From positions 1-33,597 of IMG/VR virus record IMGVR_UViG_3300014932_000113: DNA of 33,597 nucleotides, one strand, 5' to 3'. The notes beneath the pieces were generated by a model. It ran no database searches, had not been told where the DNA came from, and saw nothing but the letters and a program-made list of their open reading frames with translations. The position numbers and the translations under genes are program-made. Positions 15,880 to 24,611 of the stretch are shown here, one piece after another; the stretch's first letter is position 1; each line of letters starts with the position of its first letter. The stretch is from a virus.

Positions 15880-16587
15880 TTAGCGTGAAATTTCTTCAGC
15901 AGCTAGAACGTAATCAACTGTTAAAGTATCGGTTGCAGTAGGAGTAATTTGGAATACTGGAGACAAAACAGCGTTAGTCAAGGTAGTAGCAGAAGCACCA
16001 ATAGTAGGAGCAGAAACACGAGCTACTAAATTACCGTTAGCAAACACTTGTAAATCAGTACCATCAAAGTACAAACCAAGTTCTACGTTAGTAGCTGCAG
16101 CAGCAGTAGCTACACCAGTAACTAAAGTAGTAGCTGTAGAACCTACAGTAGATACTAAGTTAATAGAAGTAGAGGAAGCAGCTTTAGCAAACCAAAGACC
16201 ATCAGTAGTTGCTGATCCAGCCTGCAAACCTACATAGAAAGATTTAGTTCCAGAAACAGCAGAAGCCTGGAAACGAGACACATACCATGCTTTTTGACCA
16301 GAAATAAATTGGAAATTTTGTGCTGTTTTATAAGCAGAAGTTGCAGTAGTTGTGCCACCTGGTGTTAAGACAGCAACACCTCCTGCACCAGAAGCTAATG
16401 CAAAAGTAGAACTTGTACCAGTTACTGTATACTCAGCAACCGTTGATTGAAAATCATTAACATAAGAAGCTACGCCATAACCGACGTCGCTGCTGCTGTT
16501 AAATGGGGATTGTAAAGGATAATCGCCTAGTGGCTTTCCTTTGGCTACGGTAGTAGCACCGTATGTAAATCTTGTTGGTGTGCCCAT
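15880..16587 (-). CDS. Putative structural protein with lectin-like beta fold
   Basis: A 235-residue Ala/Thr/Ser-rich protein. Residues about 90-215 alternate short beta strands: WYVSRFQASAVSGTKSFYVG, then GLWFAKAASS, VELGLYFDGTDLQVFANGN and a closing TDTLTVDYVLAAEE. This looks like a concanavalin-like jelly roll. Proteins of this type close to the capsid genes could decorate the head or form part of the tail. No gene-specific motif was recognised. Confidence 0.55.
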   Translation of the reverse strand: MGTPTRFTYGATTVAKGKPLGDYPLQSPFNSSSDVGYGVASYVNDFQSTVAEYTVTGTSSTFALASGAGGVAVLTPGGTTTATSAYKTAQNFQFISGQKAWYVSRFQASAVSGTKSFYVGLQAGSATTDGLWFAKAASSTSINLVSTVGSTATTLVTGVATAAAATNVELGLYFDGTDLQVFANGNLVARVSAPTIGASATTLTNAVLSPVFQITPTATDTLTVDYVLAAEEISR

Positions 16588-16646
16588 TTGTATCTCCTAA
16601 AAGTGATGGGTTCACGTCAATTAAGACGTTTAGGATAAAAGAATTA

Positions 16647-16838
16647 TTACTTAGGGTAATGCAAAGCTTCTACTTTATGTAGACGCTTCTTTTTAAAGCC
16701 AGAGTCTTGGCCTTCTTTGTTTTCTACTGCTTGGGTGTTACCGAGACCTTTAGGTGCGTTCATTTTAGGAATAGCCATGTTGCTAGACTTGTCCTTAACT
16801 ACAGCATTCTTAGGCTCTTTAATAATTGGATAGTCCAT
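16647..16838 (-). CDS. Small basic protein of unknown function
   Basis: A 63-residue Lys-rich protein (MDYPIIKEPKNAVVKDKSSN at the start, GFKKKRLHKVEALHYPK at the end) with no hydrophobic core. AAGGA lies before the ATG. It is the first gene after the internal late promoter, which supports it as real. It could be a minor head or DNA-binding protein; nothing in the sequence decides. Confidence 0.55.
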   Translation of the reverse strand: MDYPIIKEPKNAVVKDKSSNMAIPKMNAPKGLGNTQAVENKEGQDSGFKKKRLHKVEALHYPK

Positions 16839-16891
16839 TATTTGTCCTTAAGAAGGAAAGGAAAGGGATCTTGTGAACCCCTAACCTTCCT

Positions 16892-16920
16892 ATTATAACA
16901 CAAACTAGTTCAAATGTAAA
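16892..16920 (-). promoter_or_regulatory. Internal late sigma70 promoter after the capsid gene
   Basis: Read on the minus strand: TTTACA, a 17-base spacer, then TATAAT preceded by TGT (extended -10). It lies between the stop of the major capsid gene (16928) and the 63-residue gene (start 16838) and points into the small structural and fibre genes. It shares TGTTATAAT with the two promoters of the control region. It would allow more tail and lysis transcript or a different timing from the head genes. Confidence 0.8.
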
Positions 16921-16927
16921 GAACTAA

Positions 16928-17842
16928 TTATGGGCCGTTTACGCCATAAACTGCACGTGGGTCTGTCCAACCAAAGCTGTAACGCTCATAGCCTTTAGCT
17001 TTAGCATTCATGGTATCAAAATCATTATCCATGTCAAAGCTAATGCCAGTACGTTCAAAGTACTGCATACCGCATTGGATATTAGTACGTAAGAACCAAG
17101 CGTGTGGGCTTGTGAGGTAATGGTTCATAGTGATACCTTCTGGGATGGCATTAGTTGCCTTCAGAACGTTGATATCGTTATTTGCAGTACCTGATTGGAA
17201 TACAGACTTCAGAATGCGATTAGCATTGTACCATTCTTGACGAGCTACGATCAAGCTACGTGGCATAACGTTAATGAGCAAACCACGGTCATTTTGGAAA
17301 CCCATAATTGCTACAGTTGCATCTTCCAAAGAAGCTTCGGAGAGGTCAACAGAAACAGTAGGGGTGTTAGCGAAAGTGCCACCAGAAGTATTAGGGTGTG
17401 ATAAAGAGCACAAAGGTTGATTATCGCCACCTGTGTAGGTTGCATTAAACGCACGGTTGTAAACGTTAGCACCAACGTTTTCTTTGGTTTGACGGAAAGA
17501 CATTGCCAACGCAGCAGCACGACGCTTAGAAACTTGCTCATACAAGTTGTCATCCAACTCTTCTTTAGTTACAATGTAACCAAGAGCGTATGCAATGTGT
17601 GTGTAGCGAGTTACAAAACCTTGGACTTCTGAGTCATATTGAACGCCAGAGCCTTCAGATTTAACAGGAGCAAGACCGAATCCAGTTAACTGAACGTCTT
17701 CCTCGTAGTTTTGATGTGAAGTATCTTTGTCGAACAAGTGAATGTATTCTTCAGGATGTTCGTCATAGGTTTGTCCCCACCAAGCTTTGATACCAGGCCA
17801 TAGGGCCTTTGGGTGAGTACCAGTTGTAATTACACCAGCCAT
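16928..17842 (-). CDS. Major capsid protein, Mu gpT-like HK97 fold
   Basis: A 304-residue protein that resembles the Mu gpT-type major head subunits: an N-terminal WPGIKAWWGQTYDEHPEEYI segment, then the long EGSGVQYDSEVQGFVTRYTH strand region and YIVTKEELDDNLYEQVSKRR spine-like helix (about 90-109), PLCSLSHPNTSGGTF, and a C-terminal FDTMNAKAKGYERYSFGWTD. Its size, the scaffold and decoration-like genes just upstream, and the lack of another candidate agree. No N-terminal delta domain or protease gene is seen, so a separate scaffold is probably used. A strong promoter lies just downstream of its stop. Confidence 0.85.
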   Translation of the reverse strand: MAGVITTGTHPKALWPGIKAWWGQTYDEHPEEYIHLFDKDTSHQNYEEDVQLTGFGLAPVKSEGSGVQYDSEVQGFVTRYTHIAYALGYIVTKEELDDNLYEQVSKRRAAALAMSFRQTKENVGANVYNRAFNATYTGGDNQPLCSLSHPNTSGGTFANTPTVSVDLSEASLEDATVAIMGFQNDRGLLINVMPRSLIVARQEWYNANRILKSVFQSGTANNDINVLKATNAIPEGITMNHYLTSPHAWFLRTNIQCGMQYFERTGISFDMDNDFDTMNAKAKGYERYSFGWTDPRAVYGVNGP

Positions 17843-17861
17843 TTTATATATCTCCTATTAA

Positions 17862-18461
17862 TTAAGCACCGAAGGCTTGTTTGTATTGGTGTTTATTAAA
17901 AACAACCAACAAGTTATTGTAAGCACCTGGAACGTTTGTAGGCTCTTGGAACATGCCAACGATCTGGAACATAGAAGCTGCAGTAGCTGAAGCATCGGCA
18001 GTTACATAAGTAGCTGATAATGGTGAAGACTGTGACAATGTTGTTTGGTTAGCTGTAATTGTAGGAACAGCAGTAGAACCAACTTTAGCATCAGCAGAAG
18101 CGTTAGCTTGAACTTGGAACACTACGTTAGGATCAGTTACAACATAAACATAAGAATAGCTACCAGAGCTTAAAGTAATGTACAACTTACCTAAGTCAAT
18201 GTTTGTACCAGCCAAGCTTACGCCAGGGTTAGCTACACGAATAGAAACAATAACGCCCAAAGGTACGTCGGTTGCTGCTGCTTTAGTTACAAGAGCTACA
18301 CCGTTTGCATCGTTACCAACAGCAGACTTTACGATATCGCCAATGGCGTATGTGTTAGAAGCGTCGTTAGCGATAGCATAGAGGATGCCTTGCTCGTTAA
18401 AAGGTGCACCAGTGATTGTGCTGTTAGGCGACAGTCCTGATACGGCATTTACGTTTGCCAT
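17862..18461 (-). CDS. Putative head decoration protein
   Basis: A 199-residue Ala/Val/Thr-rich beta protein: MANVNAVSGLSPNSTITGAP at the start, YAIGDIVKSAVGNDANGVAL at about 38-57, and VPLGVIVSIRVANPGVSLA at about 66-84, with LVVFNKHQYKQAFGA at the end. It lies directly before the major capsid gene. Small beta proteins at this site commonly stabilise the head as lambda gpD does. The role is inferred from gene order and fold type, not from a specific motif. Confidence 0.6.
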   Translation of the reverse strand: MANVNAVSGLSPNSTITGAPFNEQGILYAIANDASNTYAIGDIVKSAVGNDANGVALVTKAAATDVPLGVIVSIRVANPGVSLAGTNIDLGKLYITLSSGSYSYVYVVTDPNVVFQVQANASADAKVGSTAVPTITANQTTLSQSSPLSATYVTADASATAASMFQIVGMFQEPTNVPGAYNNLLVVFNKHQYKQAFGA

Positions 18462-18486
18462 TTTTTTTCCTTAATTAGAAAGTTAA

Positions 18487-18945
18487 TTAGTATTTGATAC
18501 CAGCGTTGTAGAAACCTGTAGAATCTACTCCAGGTGTTTTACCACCACGAATTGCTGCATCAGTTTTATCGTTACGCTCTTGTAATTGTGCTTGGTCTTC
18601 GAGCCAAAACTCTTCTTTGATTTTCATCAAGTAAGCGTACATTGGATCACCTTTTTCACCAGCACCTACTAAGAACCTAACCTTATCTCCTAAATCAAGG
18701 TTACGTGATGTAACATTCTCCGTAACCCCATCTACCTCATTTGGGTGAACAAACTCATAACCGTTTTCAGTGGCAGCCTGTATACGACCTGGCGTGTCAT
18801 TGAAAATATGCAAGTGATAGCCTTCAATTTGCTTTCCTACTTGCAGCTTACCCTGAGTCCCATTAAATACGCCTTTTTTACGTTCACGACGCTCTACCTT
18901 AGTAGACTCTGGTGTAGCTTTAACTTCTTTTTTAATTTCAGTCAT
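18487..18945 (-). CDS. Conserved protein between scaffold and decoration genes
   Basis: About 152 residues when started at ATG 18945, which has AGGGAG at good spacing; a longer reading would need a TTG start overlapping the scaffold gene. The N-terminus is highly charged (Lys/Glu), followed by VGKQIEGYHLHIFNDTPGRI and a beta-rich NLDLGDKVRFLVGAGEKGDP. The position in the head operon suggests a head assembly or minor capsid part. No known catalytic motif. Confidence 0.6.
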   Translation of the reverse strand: MTEIKKEVKATPESTKVERRERKKGVFNGTQGKLQVGKQIEGYHLHIFNDTPGRIQAATENGYEFVHPNEVDGVTENVTSRNLDLGDKVRFLVGAGEKGDPMYAYLMKIKEEFWLEDQAQLQERNDKTDAAIRGGKTPGVDSTGFYNAGIKY

Positions 18946-18956
18946 GGTTTTCTCCC

Positions 18957-19796
18957 TTATTCCCAATCATATTCTGCAACATAAGCTTCTTTGGTCATCA
19001 GACCTTGCTTAACAAATTTATCACAAGCTGCTTTAGCTTCTGGAGGTAAGTTGTTGTAAGTCTTCTTACCTGAACTTACCGATGGTCTAGCTGTTCCGTT
19101 AGGAGAGCCTTCCATTGGGTTAGGTGTACGTTTCTTACCAAACTTCTCTGGAAACATTTCTTGAAGTTCTGAATCTAGTTTATCCAAGAAGGCTTGTCCG
19201 TTAAGGCTAGGGTTCTCACGTCGGAGTTCAACACCTAAACCATTAGCAACACCAGTCATTCTTGAATCTTTACCAAACCAATCATTCTTTTCCATCCAAG
19301 TATTGAGGATAGGATCTTGAGTGATCTGTGGAACTTCTTTAGCTTTTTCTTCAGCAGCTTTTAAGTCCTCTTTAGCTTCTAGACGTTGCTCTTTCAAGTC
19401 GTCCATTGCATCGTCAATCGCTATTGCCCTGTCGCCATCGCCTTGTGTGATTGCATCACGCTTAGCTTGCTTCAGTTGCTCTAGTTGACCTTCGAGATCT
19501 TTGGTCTTCTTCTCAAATTGCTGTTTTTGATACTCACGAAACTCTTTAGCAGACTCTCGTGCTTCTTCAGCAATCTTCCTAGCTTCCCCTAATTCTTTAA
19601 GCAATTTCTCATTGTTCTTACGCAGGATTGGCATAATCTCTTTGCCACGACGTACAAACGTCTCAGCATCAACCCAATCGCTCTCAGAGCCACGAAACTC
19701 TTCTGCTGCTACCCACCCCTGTGCCCTTGCTTCGGACTCGAACTGGGACGCTTCTGGAGCTTCCTGTGGTGCTTTTTGTTGTAGTTCTTCACTCAT
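18957..19796 (-). CDS. Scaffolding protein
   Basis: A 279-residue protein of very high charge with a long coiled-coil stretch at about residues 58-155 (for example KKTKDLEGQLEQLKQAKRDA), an acidic N-terminus rich in Glu and Ala, and a basic, structured C-terminus (KTYNNLPPEAKAACDKFVKQ). This is the usual build of podovirus scaffolds, where the helical C-terminal end contacts the coat. It lies between portal and capsid genes, one base after overlap with the co-chaperonin gene. It should fill the procapsid during assembly and leave before packaging. Confidence 0.8.
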   Translation of the reverse strand: MSEELQQKAPQEAPEASQFESEARAQGWVAAEEFRGSESDWVDAETFVRRGKEIMPILRKNNEKLLKELGEARKIAEEARESAKEFREYQKQQFEKKTKDLEGQLEQLKQAKRDAITQGDGDRAIAIDDAMDDLKEQRLEAKEDLKAAEEKAKEVPQITQDPILNTWMEKNDWFGKDSRMTGVANGLGVELRRENPSLNGQAFLDKLDSELQEMFPEKFGKKRTPNPMEGSPNGTARPSVSSGKKTYNNLPPEAKAACDKFVKQGLMTKEAYVAEYDWE

Positions 19797-20137
19797 TATA
19801 CAATTCCTTTTAATAGATGTGGATCAATTAAGCCCATATCGTCGTCTAACTTGGCTACTAAATTATCATAATTAATCATGCGATAATCTTTGCCGTCTTT
19901 ACCTTTGTACATTAAGCCAGAGTACTTAGCAAAAGCTACTCTCATACCAACTTCAATAATGCCTGTAGGGCAGTCTTCACCCATCGCCATTACTTCACCT
20001 GTGGTGTTCGCAAGTTGCTCACGTTCACTGGTTTCTTCTGTTGATACAATAATGCCACTAGCTGTTTTGTTTTCTACTACTAAAGGTTTAATTAATACCC
20101 TATCAAGAATAGGGGTAATGCCTGCTACATTAGACAT
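19796..20137 (-). CDS. groES: Phage GroES-like co-chaperonin
   Basis: A 113-residue protein of Cpn10 type. It begins with PILDRVLIKPLVVENKTASG (9-28), matching the GroES first strands. Next is a mobile-loop-like ASGIIVS with a hydrophobic tripeptide that docks on GroEL, then NTTGEVMAMG, VGMRVAFAKYSG and KGKDGKDYRMINYDNLVAKL, the usual closing strands. A GroES homologue caps the host GroEL chamber; T4 gp31 is the model of a phage version needed for its coat protein. Lying between portal and scaffold genes, this one likely serves folding of this phage's coat protein (inference). It is a bit longer than bacterial GroES because of a C-terminal tail. Confidence 0.9.
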   Translation of the reverse strand: MSNVAGITPILDRVLIKPLVVENKTASGIIVSTEETSEREQLANTTGEVMAMGEDCPTGIIEVGMRVAFAKYSGLMYKGKDGKDYRMINYDNLVAKLDDDMGLIDPHLLKGIV

Positions 20138-20357
20138 CTTTATTTTCCTTTACTGATTCCATTAACTCCTCATAGGTGATATTAAGGATCTGAGTAACTG
20201 CTGCTGCACGACCACGAAGACCAGCATCATCTTCAGTACCTGCTAACAACATTTCCTTCAACCACTCTCTATCTTGTTTAAGAGCATACATAAACGCTCT
20301 TGTAACCCTACTATCTCTCCAATGTAAAAACTCTTCTTCTGTTACTACTATTGCCAT
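20130..20357 (-). CDS. Small conserved protein between portal and co-chaperonin
   Basis: A 75-residue helical protein (MAIVVTEEEFLHWRDSRVTR at the start; ITYEELMESVKENKDV at the end), overlapping the co-chaperonin gene by eight bases. I recall short proteins with a similar start just after the portal gene in other podoviruses, without known role. Strong context supports a real gene. Confidence 0.65.
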   Translation of the reverse strand: MAIVVTEEEFLHWRDSRVTRAFMYALKQDREWLKEMLLAGTEDDAGLRGRAAAVTQILNITYEELMESVKENKDV

Positions 20358-20371
20358 ACTTCCTCCTTATG

Positions 20372-22417
20372 TTACATCTCTTTTTTTGTTTCTCCTTCTG
20401 TAGGCTCAGAAATAGTCATTTGTTTTAAATGTTTTTCTAAACCCATTACAGCATCTAAAGAATCAAGCATTCCTTTGTGTTGTGCTTTAGCCATTCCGAT
20501 TTGAGCATCAAGCATAGCTAAGTCATGTCCTGTTTTAACACCACCTGCTTGCTCAATAGAGAGGATAGCATCGGCTTCTAACTTATGGATCTGTGCTTGT
20601 TGCTTCTCAGCGTTCTGAGCAAGCTTCATTACTGTTAACTTAGCTTGCAGTTGTGCATCGGCTGTCTTAGCTTGTTGACGCATCATCTCAATTTGGATTT
20701 TCTCTGATGGACCTGGCTTGATAGCGTTAGGGCCTTTAGGATCAGGAAGGATTTGATCAATGTTACTTACCTTCATTGCTTTGAGGTAGTTCTTTTGAAC
20801 TTCATACATATTCATGCCTGGAGTTGTAGAAGCTAACTGTAACAACGCTTGTGCTTGTTGTACACGCTGTACATCAGAAACAATGTTAGGATCTGCGGCA
20901 GGACGCACATCAGATACAGGGCCTTTAAAGTCATCAGCATCAATAAAGTTCTGACCTGTGTCACTATTGTAGTCTTCAATGCCTACAAGGTAGAGTTGAT
21001 TCAAACGATACAACTTACGGAACTCATCTTTAAGAGACCTGTATGTACGCTTGAATATACCCGAAAAGATTTTCATCCCTTGCTCTGCCATCGTTCTCGT
21101 AGTTTCTGCAGCGGTATTCTGACCAGGATTTTGTCCTGTAAGAATATCAACAGACCCACCAATACGCTCACCGTAATTAATGAGCAGATTAAGCAAAGTA
21201 TAGAGAACTTGAGAAGGCTCACGTACTGGGAGAGGCACAATGCCTTTACGCAAGTCGTCACCTGTTGTGTCAACATGTTTCCATTCCAATGGTGCAAAGT
21301 TCATGTTACCACCACGAAGCTTAATACCACGAGACAAGAAGCCTCCAGCAGTATTAGCCATTGTACCACAGTCAATTAACTGATTAAGGATGGTATCAAT
21401 ACTTTGGTTAAGAGGCCCAAGTAACACACCAAAGCCCAAGTCATAAAAGCCACCATCAGGTGAAGGAATGAAAGGAAACTTAGTAAAGTATGTTTCAGGG
21501 GTGATACGCAGTACATTACCTTTATCATCTCTTTCAATAGAGCTTGTAAAGTAACGAGCTACGATACGTAGAACTTGTTTAGTATCACGACGCATCCAAA
21601 CGATGTACGGTTCAGCGTAACCGTCTCCATCAAAGTCAATGTAGCAGTGTTGCTCAAGGATTTCGTATGGTGTGGAATCGTCAACAGAATTAGGAGCAGT
21701 CATGCCCTGAGCTTTGTTCTGAGCCAAAGTCAAATTAGACTCTGGAACAGCAGCAGGCATTACTTCAGTCATCTCAGAGAACAGACCACGAGCTACACGC
21801 TCATAGATATCGTTCTTGGAGAAGTATTGTACGTGGGTGATACGTGGGGATGTATCTAGATGTTTAGTCCAATAGTTTACGACAAAGTCCTTAGCAAGGA
21901 TGTTCTCGGAAACGTTGTACTTAAGGATAGGGTCAAAGTAGGACTTCTTGAAAGCACATCCTACGATTGGCTGAGAGATCAATACACGATCCATCTCAGC
22001 TTCCCAGTTGGTGTCTTGCTCAAGAATCTGATAAGACATGAATTGGCTTACACGATGAGCACGTGCATCTTTAGAACCTGAAGGGTCATCTCCAATTACA
22101 CGACATTGAACAGGAGTTTCCCCATTAATAAGTACAGGATAACTACGAGCATGGAACTGAAGAGCAGCAATAGTAATAAGTGGAAACTTAACGTTAGACG
22201 CACCAGGCCAAGGGAAAGACTTAGCTTCTGCGACTTGCAAGGCAAGCTTCATAGCTTCTTCAGTACGCTTTTCCCAAGCTGAACGTGACTCTTTATCAGC
22301 CTCAAAGCCTTTCCAGACATTGTAGCTAATAGTATTGATAGTAGCTTCGTCCAACATCTCAGCGATGTTAGGCAGTTCTACAATCTCATCAAGTTTAAAT
22401 TCAGTATTTATTTGCAT
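20372..22417 (-). CDS. Portal protein
   Basis: A 681-residue protein. AEAKSFPWPGASNVKFPLIT at about 63-82 is a block characteristic of podovirus P22-like portals, followed by FHARSYPVLINGETPVQCRV, a mixed alpha/beta wing, GFGVLLGPLNQSIDTILNQL and LTGQNPGQNTAAETTRTMAE in the stem or clip region, and a long helical Gln-rich C-terminus (about 540-640) like a barrel. It forms the 12-subunit ring at one head vertex and is the docking site for the terminase encoded just upstream. Confidence 0.9.
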   Translation of the reverse strand: MQINTEFKLDEIVELPNIAEMLDEATINTISYNVWKGFEADKESRSAWEKRTEEAMKLALQVAEAKSFPWPGASNVKFPLITIAALQFHARSYPVLINGETPVQCRVIGDDPSGSKDARAHRVSQFMSYQILEQDTNWEAEMDRVLISQPIVGCAFKKSYFDPILKYNVSENILAKDFVVNYWTKHLDTSPRITHVQYFSKNDIYERVARGLFSEMTEVMPAAVPESNLTLAQNKAQGMTAPNSVDDSTPYEILEQHCYIDFDGDGYAEPYIVWMRRDTKQVLRIVARYFTSSIERDDKGNVLRITPETYFTKFPFIPSPDGGFYDLGFGVLLGPLNQSIDTILNQLIDCGTMANTAGGFLSRGIKLRGGNMNFAPLEWKHVDTTGDDLRKGIVPLPVREPSQVLYTLLNLLINYGERIGGSVDILTGQNPGQNTAAETTRTMAEQGMKIFSGIFKRTYRSLKDEFRKLYRLNQLYLVGIEDYNSDTGQNFIDADDFKGPVSDVRPAADPNIVSDVQRVQQAQALLQLASTTPGMNMYEVQKNYLKAMKVSNIDQILPDPKGPNAIKPGPSEKIQIEMMRQQAKTADAQLQAKLTVMKLAQNAEKQQAQIHKLEADAILSIEQAGGVKTGHDLAMLDAQIGMAKAQHKGMLDSLDAVMGLEKHLKQMTISEPTEGETKKEM

Positions 22418-22422
22418 TCTTT

Positions 22423-23940
22423 TTAGTAGCCTGTGGTAGCGTTTCGACCAATCTGATCGTATCCAAATTCATGTAAGGCAAGCCTGTACTCTTCGTCCTC
22501 AAGTTCGTTTGCTGTTGCGGCTACTTGCATTTGATTGAGTAACAATCCGACATATGCCCAAGCGTCAACTTGATCGTCATGTCTATCTCTAGGAAACCTT
22601 AGTAGCTCATCTTCAAACGTTTGATACCAATCTGCAGAACTGTCAAACTTTACAGCACCTGCTCTCATACGAGCTTGCATTGATCTAGCTCTACTTAACT
22701 TATCTCCACTAGGCTTGAGCAAGACTAGGTTAATAAACGTATCGCTTTTCATCATAGCCTCGTTAAGGTATGGGCCGATGGACTTCTGAATTGTACCTGC
22801 CTCAATTCCAAACAGTTCAGGCTTGTAAGTTCGCTGGAGGGCAAGGATAGTTTCCACAATCTGCATCGCATCCATCCTATCACGGACGATGTTCACACAC
22901 TGCAAGTGCTGATTCTCATCCATCCCTGCCACAGCAAAAACACTGTAATCACTATGTTGCCTTTGGCTGATTGCTAAGTCACATGCAATATAGTAATTTA
23001 AATTCTTTTTTCTATCTTCTTCTTTAAGTGGGGCAAAGTCACTCTTCTTAAAGAAGCCGTTAGCATCATCAAGAGGGACGTTAAGCATCTCTTGAGAATA
23101 TACGTCAGCTAATCCTTGTGCTACGTATTGAGCTTTACGCTCTTCTAAAGCTTTCTTGTTCCACCTATCAGGCCACAGAATCTTACTAAAGTCATCTGTA
23201 TGAGCACGATACTTAATGGATAACCAAGAAGTTTTGTAATCTGTGTACTGCTTTAAATCTTCTGTTACTAAGTTCTTTAAAGCTTTAGTACCTAATGAAG
23301 CTAACTGAGACTCAGGCATTAGACGTTCTAATAATGAGTCCAGGTGTAAAATAGTACCTACAATACGAATCTTACCTGTGACTGACAGGGCAGGTATAAG
23401 TGCTGAGTAGAACCATCTACGAAGCTTCTCTCTACGATCTTTATTTAGAACCTGTTCATCAGATTCCATATCGTCACAGATAATTAAGTCAGGACGTTTG
23501 TTTAACCATTTCAAACCACGAAGCTTTTGTTCTGAACCTTTAGCTTGAATACGAAACGTATGACCGTCATCGAATTTACCTATTATATCATCTTCGGTTT
23601 GCTTTGTCAACTCAATGTTGCCAAATAAACCATGTATGTCTTCATTGTCCCTGAGTTCCTTAATAATATCACCTAGGAACAAACCAGCTTGTGAAAAGCT
23701 GTCTGAGACGATCAAGACATACTTAGACCTACGAAATAGTACTTCTGCAAGACAGTAGGTATACGTAACAGCAGTAGACTTACCATGACCACGAGGAGCA
23801 GCAATAGCCACAAACTTATCTTTTGAGCAACATAGTTGCCATAGCTCACGATGGAACTCTGGGGTTTGAGTAGCTGAGTCAAAGTTCTTAACCAGACAAG
23901 CATTACTAAAACCCTCAATGACTTCACTAGATAACTCCAT
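22423..23940 (-). CDS. terL: Terminase large subunit (ATPase and nuclease)
   Basis: A 505-residue protein. Walker A is APRGHGKST at 48-56; Walker B is LIICDDMES at 152-160, ending in the catalytic acid region; a coupling motif lies at KIRIVGTILHLDS. The C-terminal RNase H-like nuclease shows YYIACDLAISQRQHSDYSVF, FGIEAGTIQKS and DRHDDQVDAWAYVG with the expected metal-binding acids. It translocates DNA into the procapsid and cuts it. Start and stop lie within a few bases of the small subunit and portal genes. Confidence 0.95.
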   Translation of the reverse strand: MELSSEVIEGFSNACLVKNFDSATQTPEFHRELWQLCCSKDKFVAIAAPRGHGKSTAVTYTYCLAEVLFRRSKYVLIVSDSFSQAGLFLGDIIKELRDNEDIHGLFGNIELTKQTEDDIIGKFDDGHTFRIQAKGSEQKLRGLKWLNKRPDLIICDDMESDEQVLNKDRREKLRRWFYSALIPALSVTGKIRIVGTILHLDSLLERLMPESQLASLGTKALKNLVTEDLKQYTDYKTSWLSIKYRAHTDDFSKILWPDRWNKKALEERKAQYVAQGLADVYSQEMLNVPLDDANGFFKKSDFAPLKEEDRKKNLNYYIACDLAISQRQHSDYSVFAVAGMDENQHLQCVNIVRDRMDAMQIVETILALQRTYKPELFGIEAGTIQKSIGPYLNEAMMKSDTFINLVLLKPSGDKLSRARSMQARMRAGAVKFDSSADWYQTFEDELLRFPRDRHDDQVDAWAYVGLLLNQMQVAATANELEDEEYRLALHEFGYDQIGRNATTGY

Positions 23941-24467
23941 TAGGCTTCGTTTTCAATCACAAAAGGCTTAGGAGTAATGTCTTTCTCTTTAGGCTTAGCA
24001 AAGGTTTTAAACTGTTCTGCTAGTGCGGCTAACCTGGCATCAACAGTTTTTTCAATCTGTTCTTGCTGTGGTTTAGTCTCAATAACATCTTTACGCTCTA
24101 GCATGTCATTGGCTACTTTGGCTGCATCTTTCATCGACACAGGAACACGGATTAGTTCAGATGTCTTAGGGTCATATTGATAGTTACCTTTTTCAAGCCT
24201 ATCTTCTGTGACATCTAAAGCTCTAGACACAATTTTATTTAAACGAGCATTTAGTTTAAGGTTGTCCTCAGCTTTGAGGTCGTCAACCATCTTCTTAAAC
24301 CACTCAGTGTATCTCCAACGATTGAACGTTGCTAGAGGTATCTCCAACGCAGCAGCAGTTTGAGCACCATTACCGATGGCAAGGAATGTAGTAGCAGCTT
24401 CAAGCTTTTGACTTTCAGACCACCATTTACCTTCGCTCTTTAAATCTCTTTTCTTTCTACGTGTCAT
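23940..24467 (-). CDS. terS: Terminase small subunit
   Basis: A 175-residue protein: basic N-terminus (MTRRKKRDLKSEGKWWSE), a helix-turn-helix-like part at about 18-55 (AAALEIPLATFNRWRYTEWF), a central helical oligomerisation region and a charged tail. It shares one base with terL. By place, size and N-terminal HTH it is the DNA-recognition subunit. It is the first gene of the late block and begins 32 bases after the promoter -10. Confidence 0.85.
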   Translation of the reverse strand: MTRRKKRDLKSEGKWWSESQKLEAATTFLAIGNGAQTAAALEIPLATFNRWRYTEWFKKMVDDLKAEDNLKLNARLNKIVSRALDVTEDRLEKGNYQYDPKTSELIRVPVSMKDAAKVANDMLERKDVIETKPQQEQIEKTVDARLAALAEQFKTFAKPKEKDITPKPFVIENEA

Positions 24468-24498
24468 ATCTTAGACAATCCTCTACTCAATGTTTGTA

Positions 24499-24527
24499 AT
24501 TATAACATAAGAATGTCATAATGTCAA
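24499..24527 (-). promoter_or_regulatory. Late-arm consensus sigma70 promoter
   Basis: On the minus strand: TTGACA (24522-24527), 17-base spacer, TATAAT (24499-24504) preceded by TGT, an extended -10. It matches the consensus in all twelve core positions. It fires toward terS, whose ATG lies 32 bases beyond the -10. A 9-base TCATAATGT (24516-24524) lies across the -35 and repeats the core of the 12-bp element found downstream. Confidence 0.92.
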
Positions 24528-24573
24528 GCTTTATTTTAAAGACAACCAATACATAGGGGACAACACAAAGTAC

Positions 24574-24602
24574 TTGACAAAAACAAGAAGTAGTGTTATA
24601 AT
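24574..24602 (+). promoter_or_regulatory. Early-arm consensus sigma70 promoter
   Basis: On the plus strand: TTGACA (24574-24579), 17-base spacer, TATAAT (24597-24602) with a TGT extension. All twelve core bases match. The two promoters share TGTTATAATTAC. Their -35 boxes are 46 bases apart, and that spacer contains ACAAC twice (24542-24546 and 24560-24564), the half-site of the 18-bp repeats further on. Transcription would start near 24609, about 1,040 bases before the first clear start codon. Confidence 0.92.
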
Positions 24603-24611
24603 TACTATATA

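Noticed and set aside
16855-16890. Possible terminator hairpin between capsid and 63-residue genes
   Set aside because: The AGGG...CCCT stem is only four base pairs and no U run follows.
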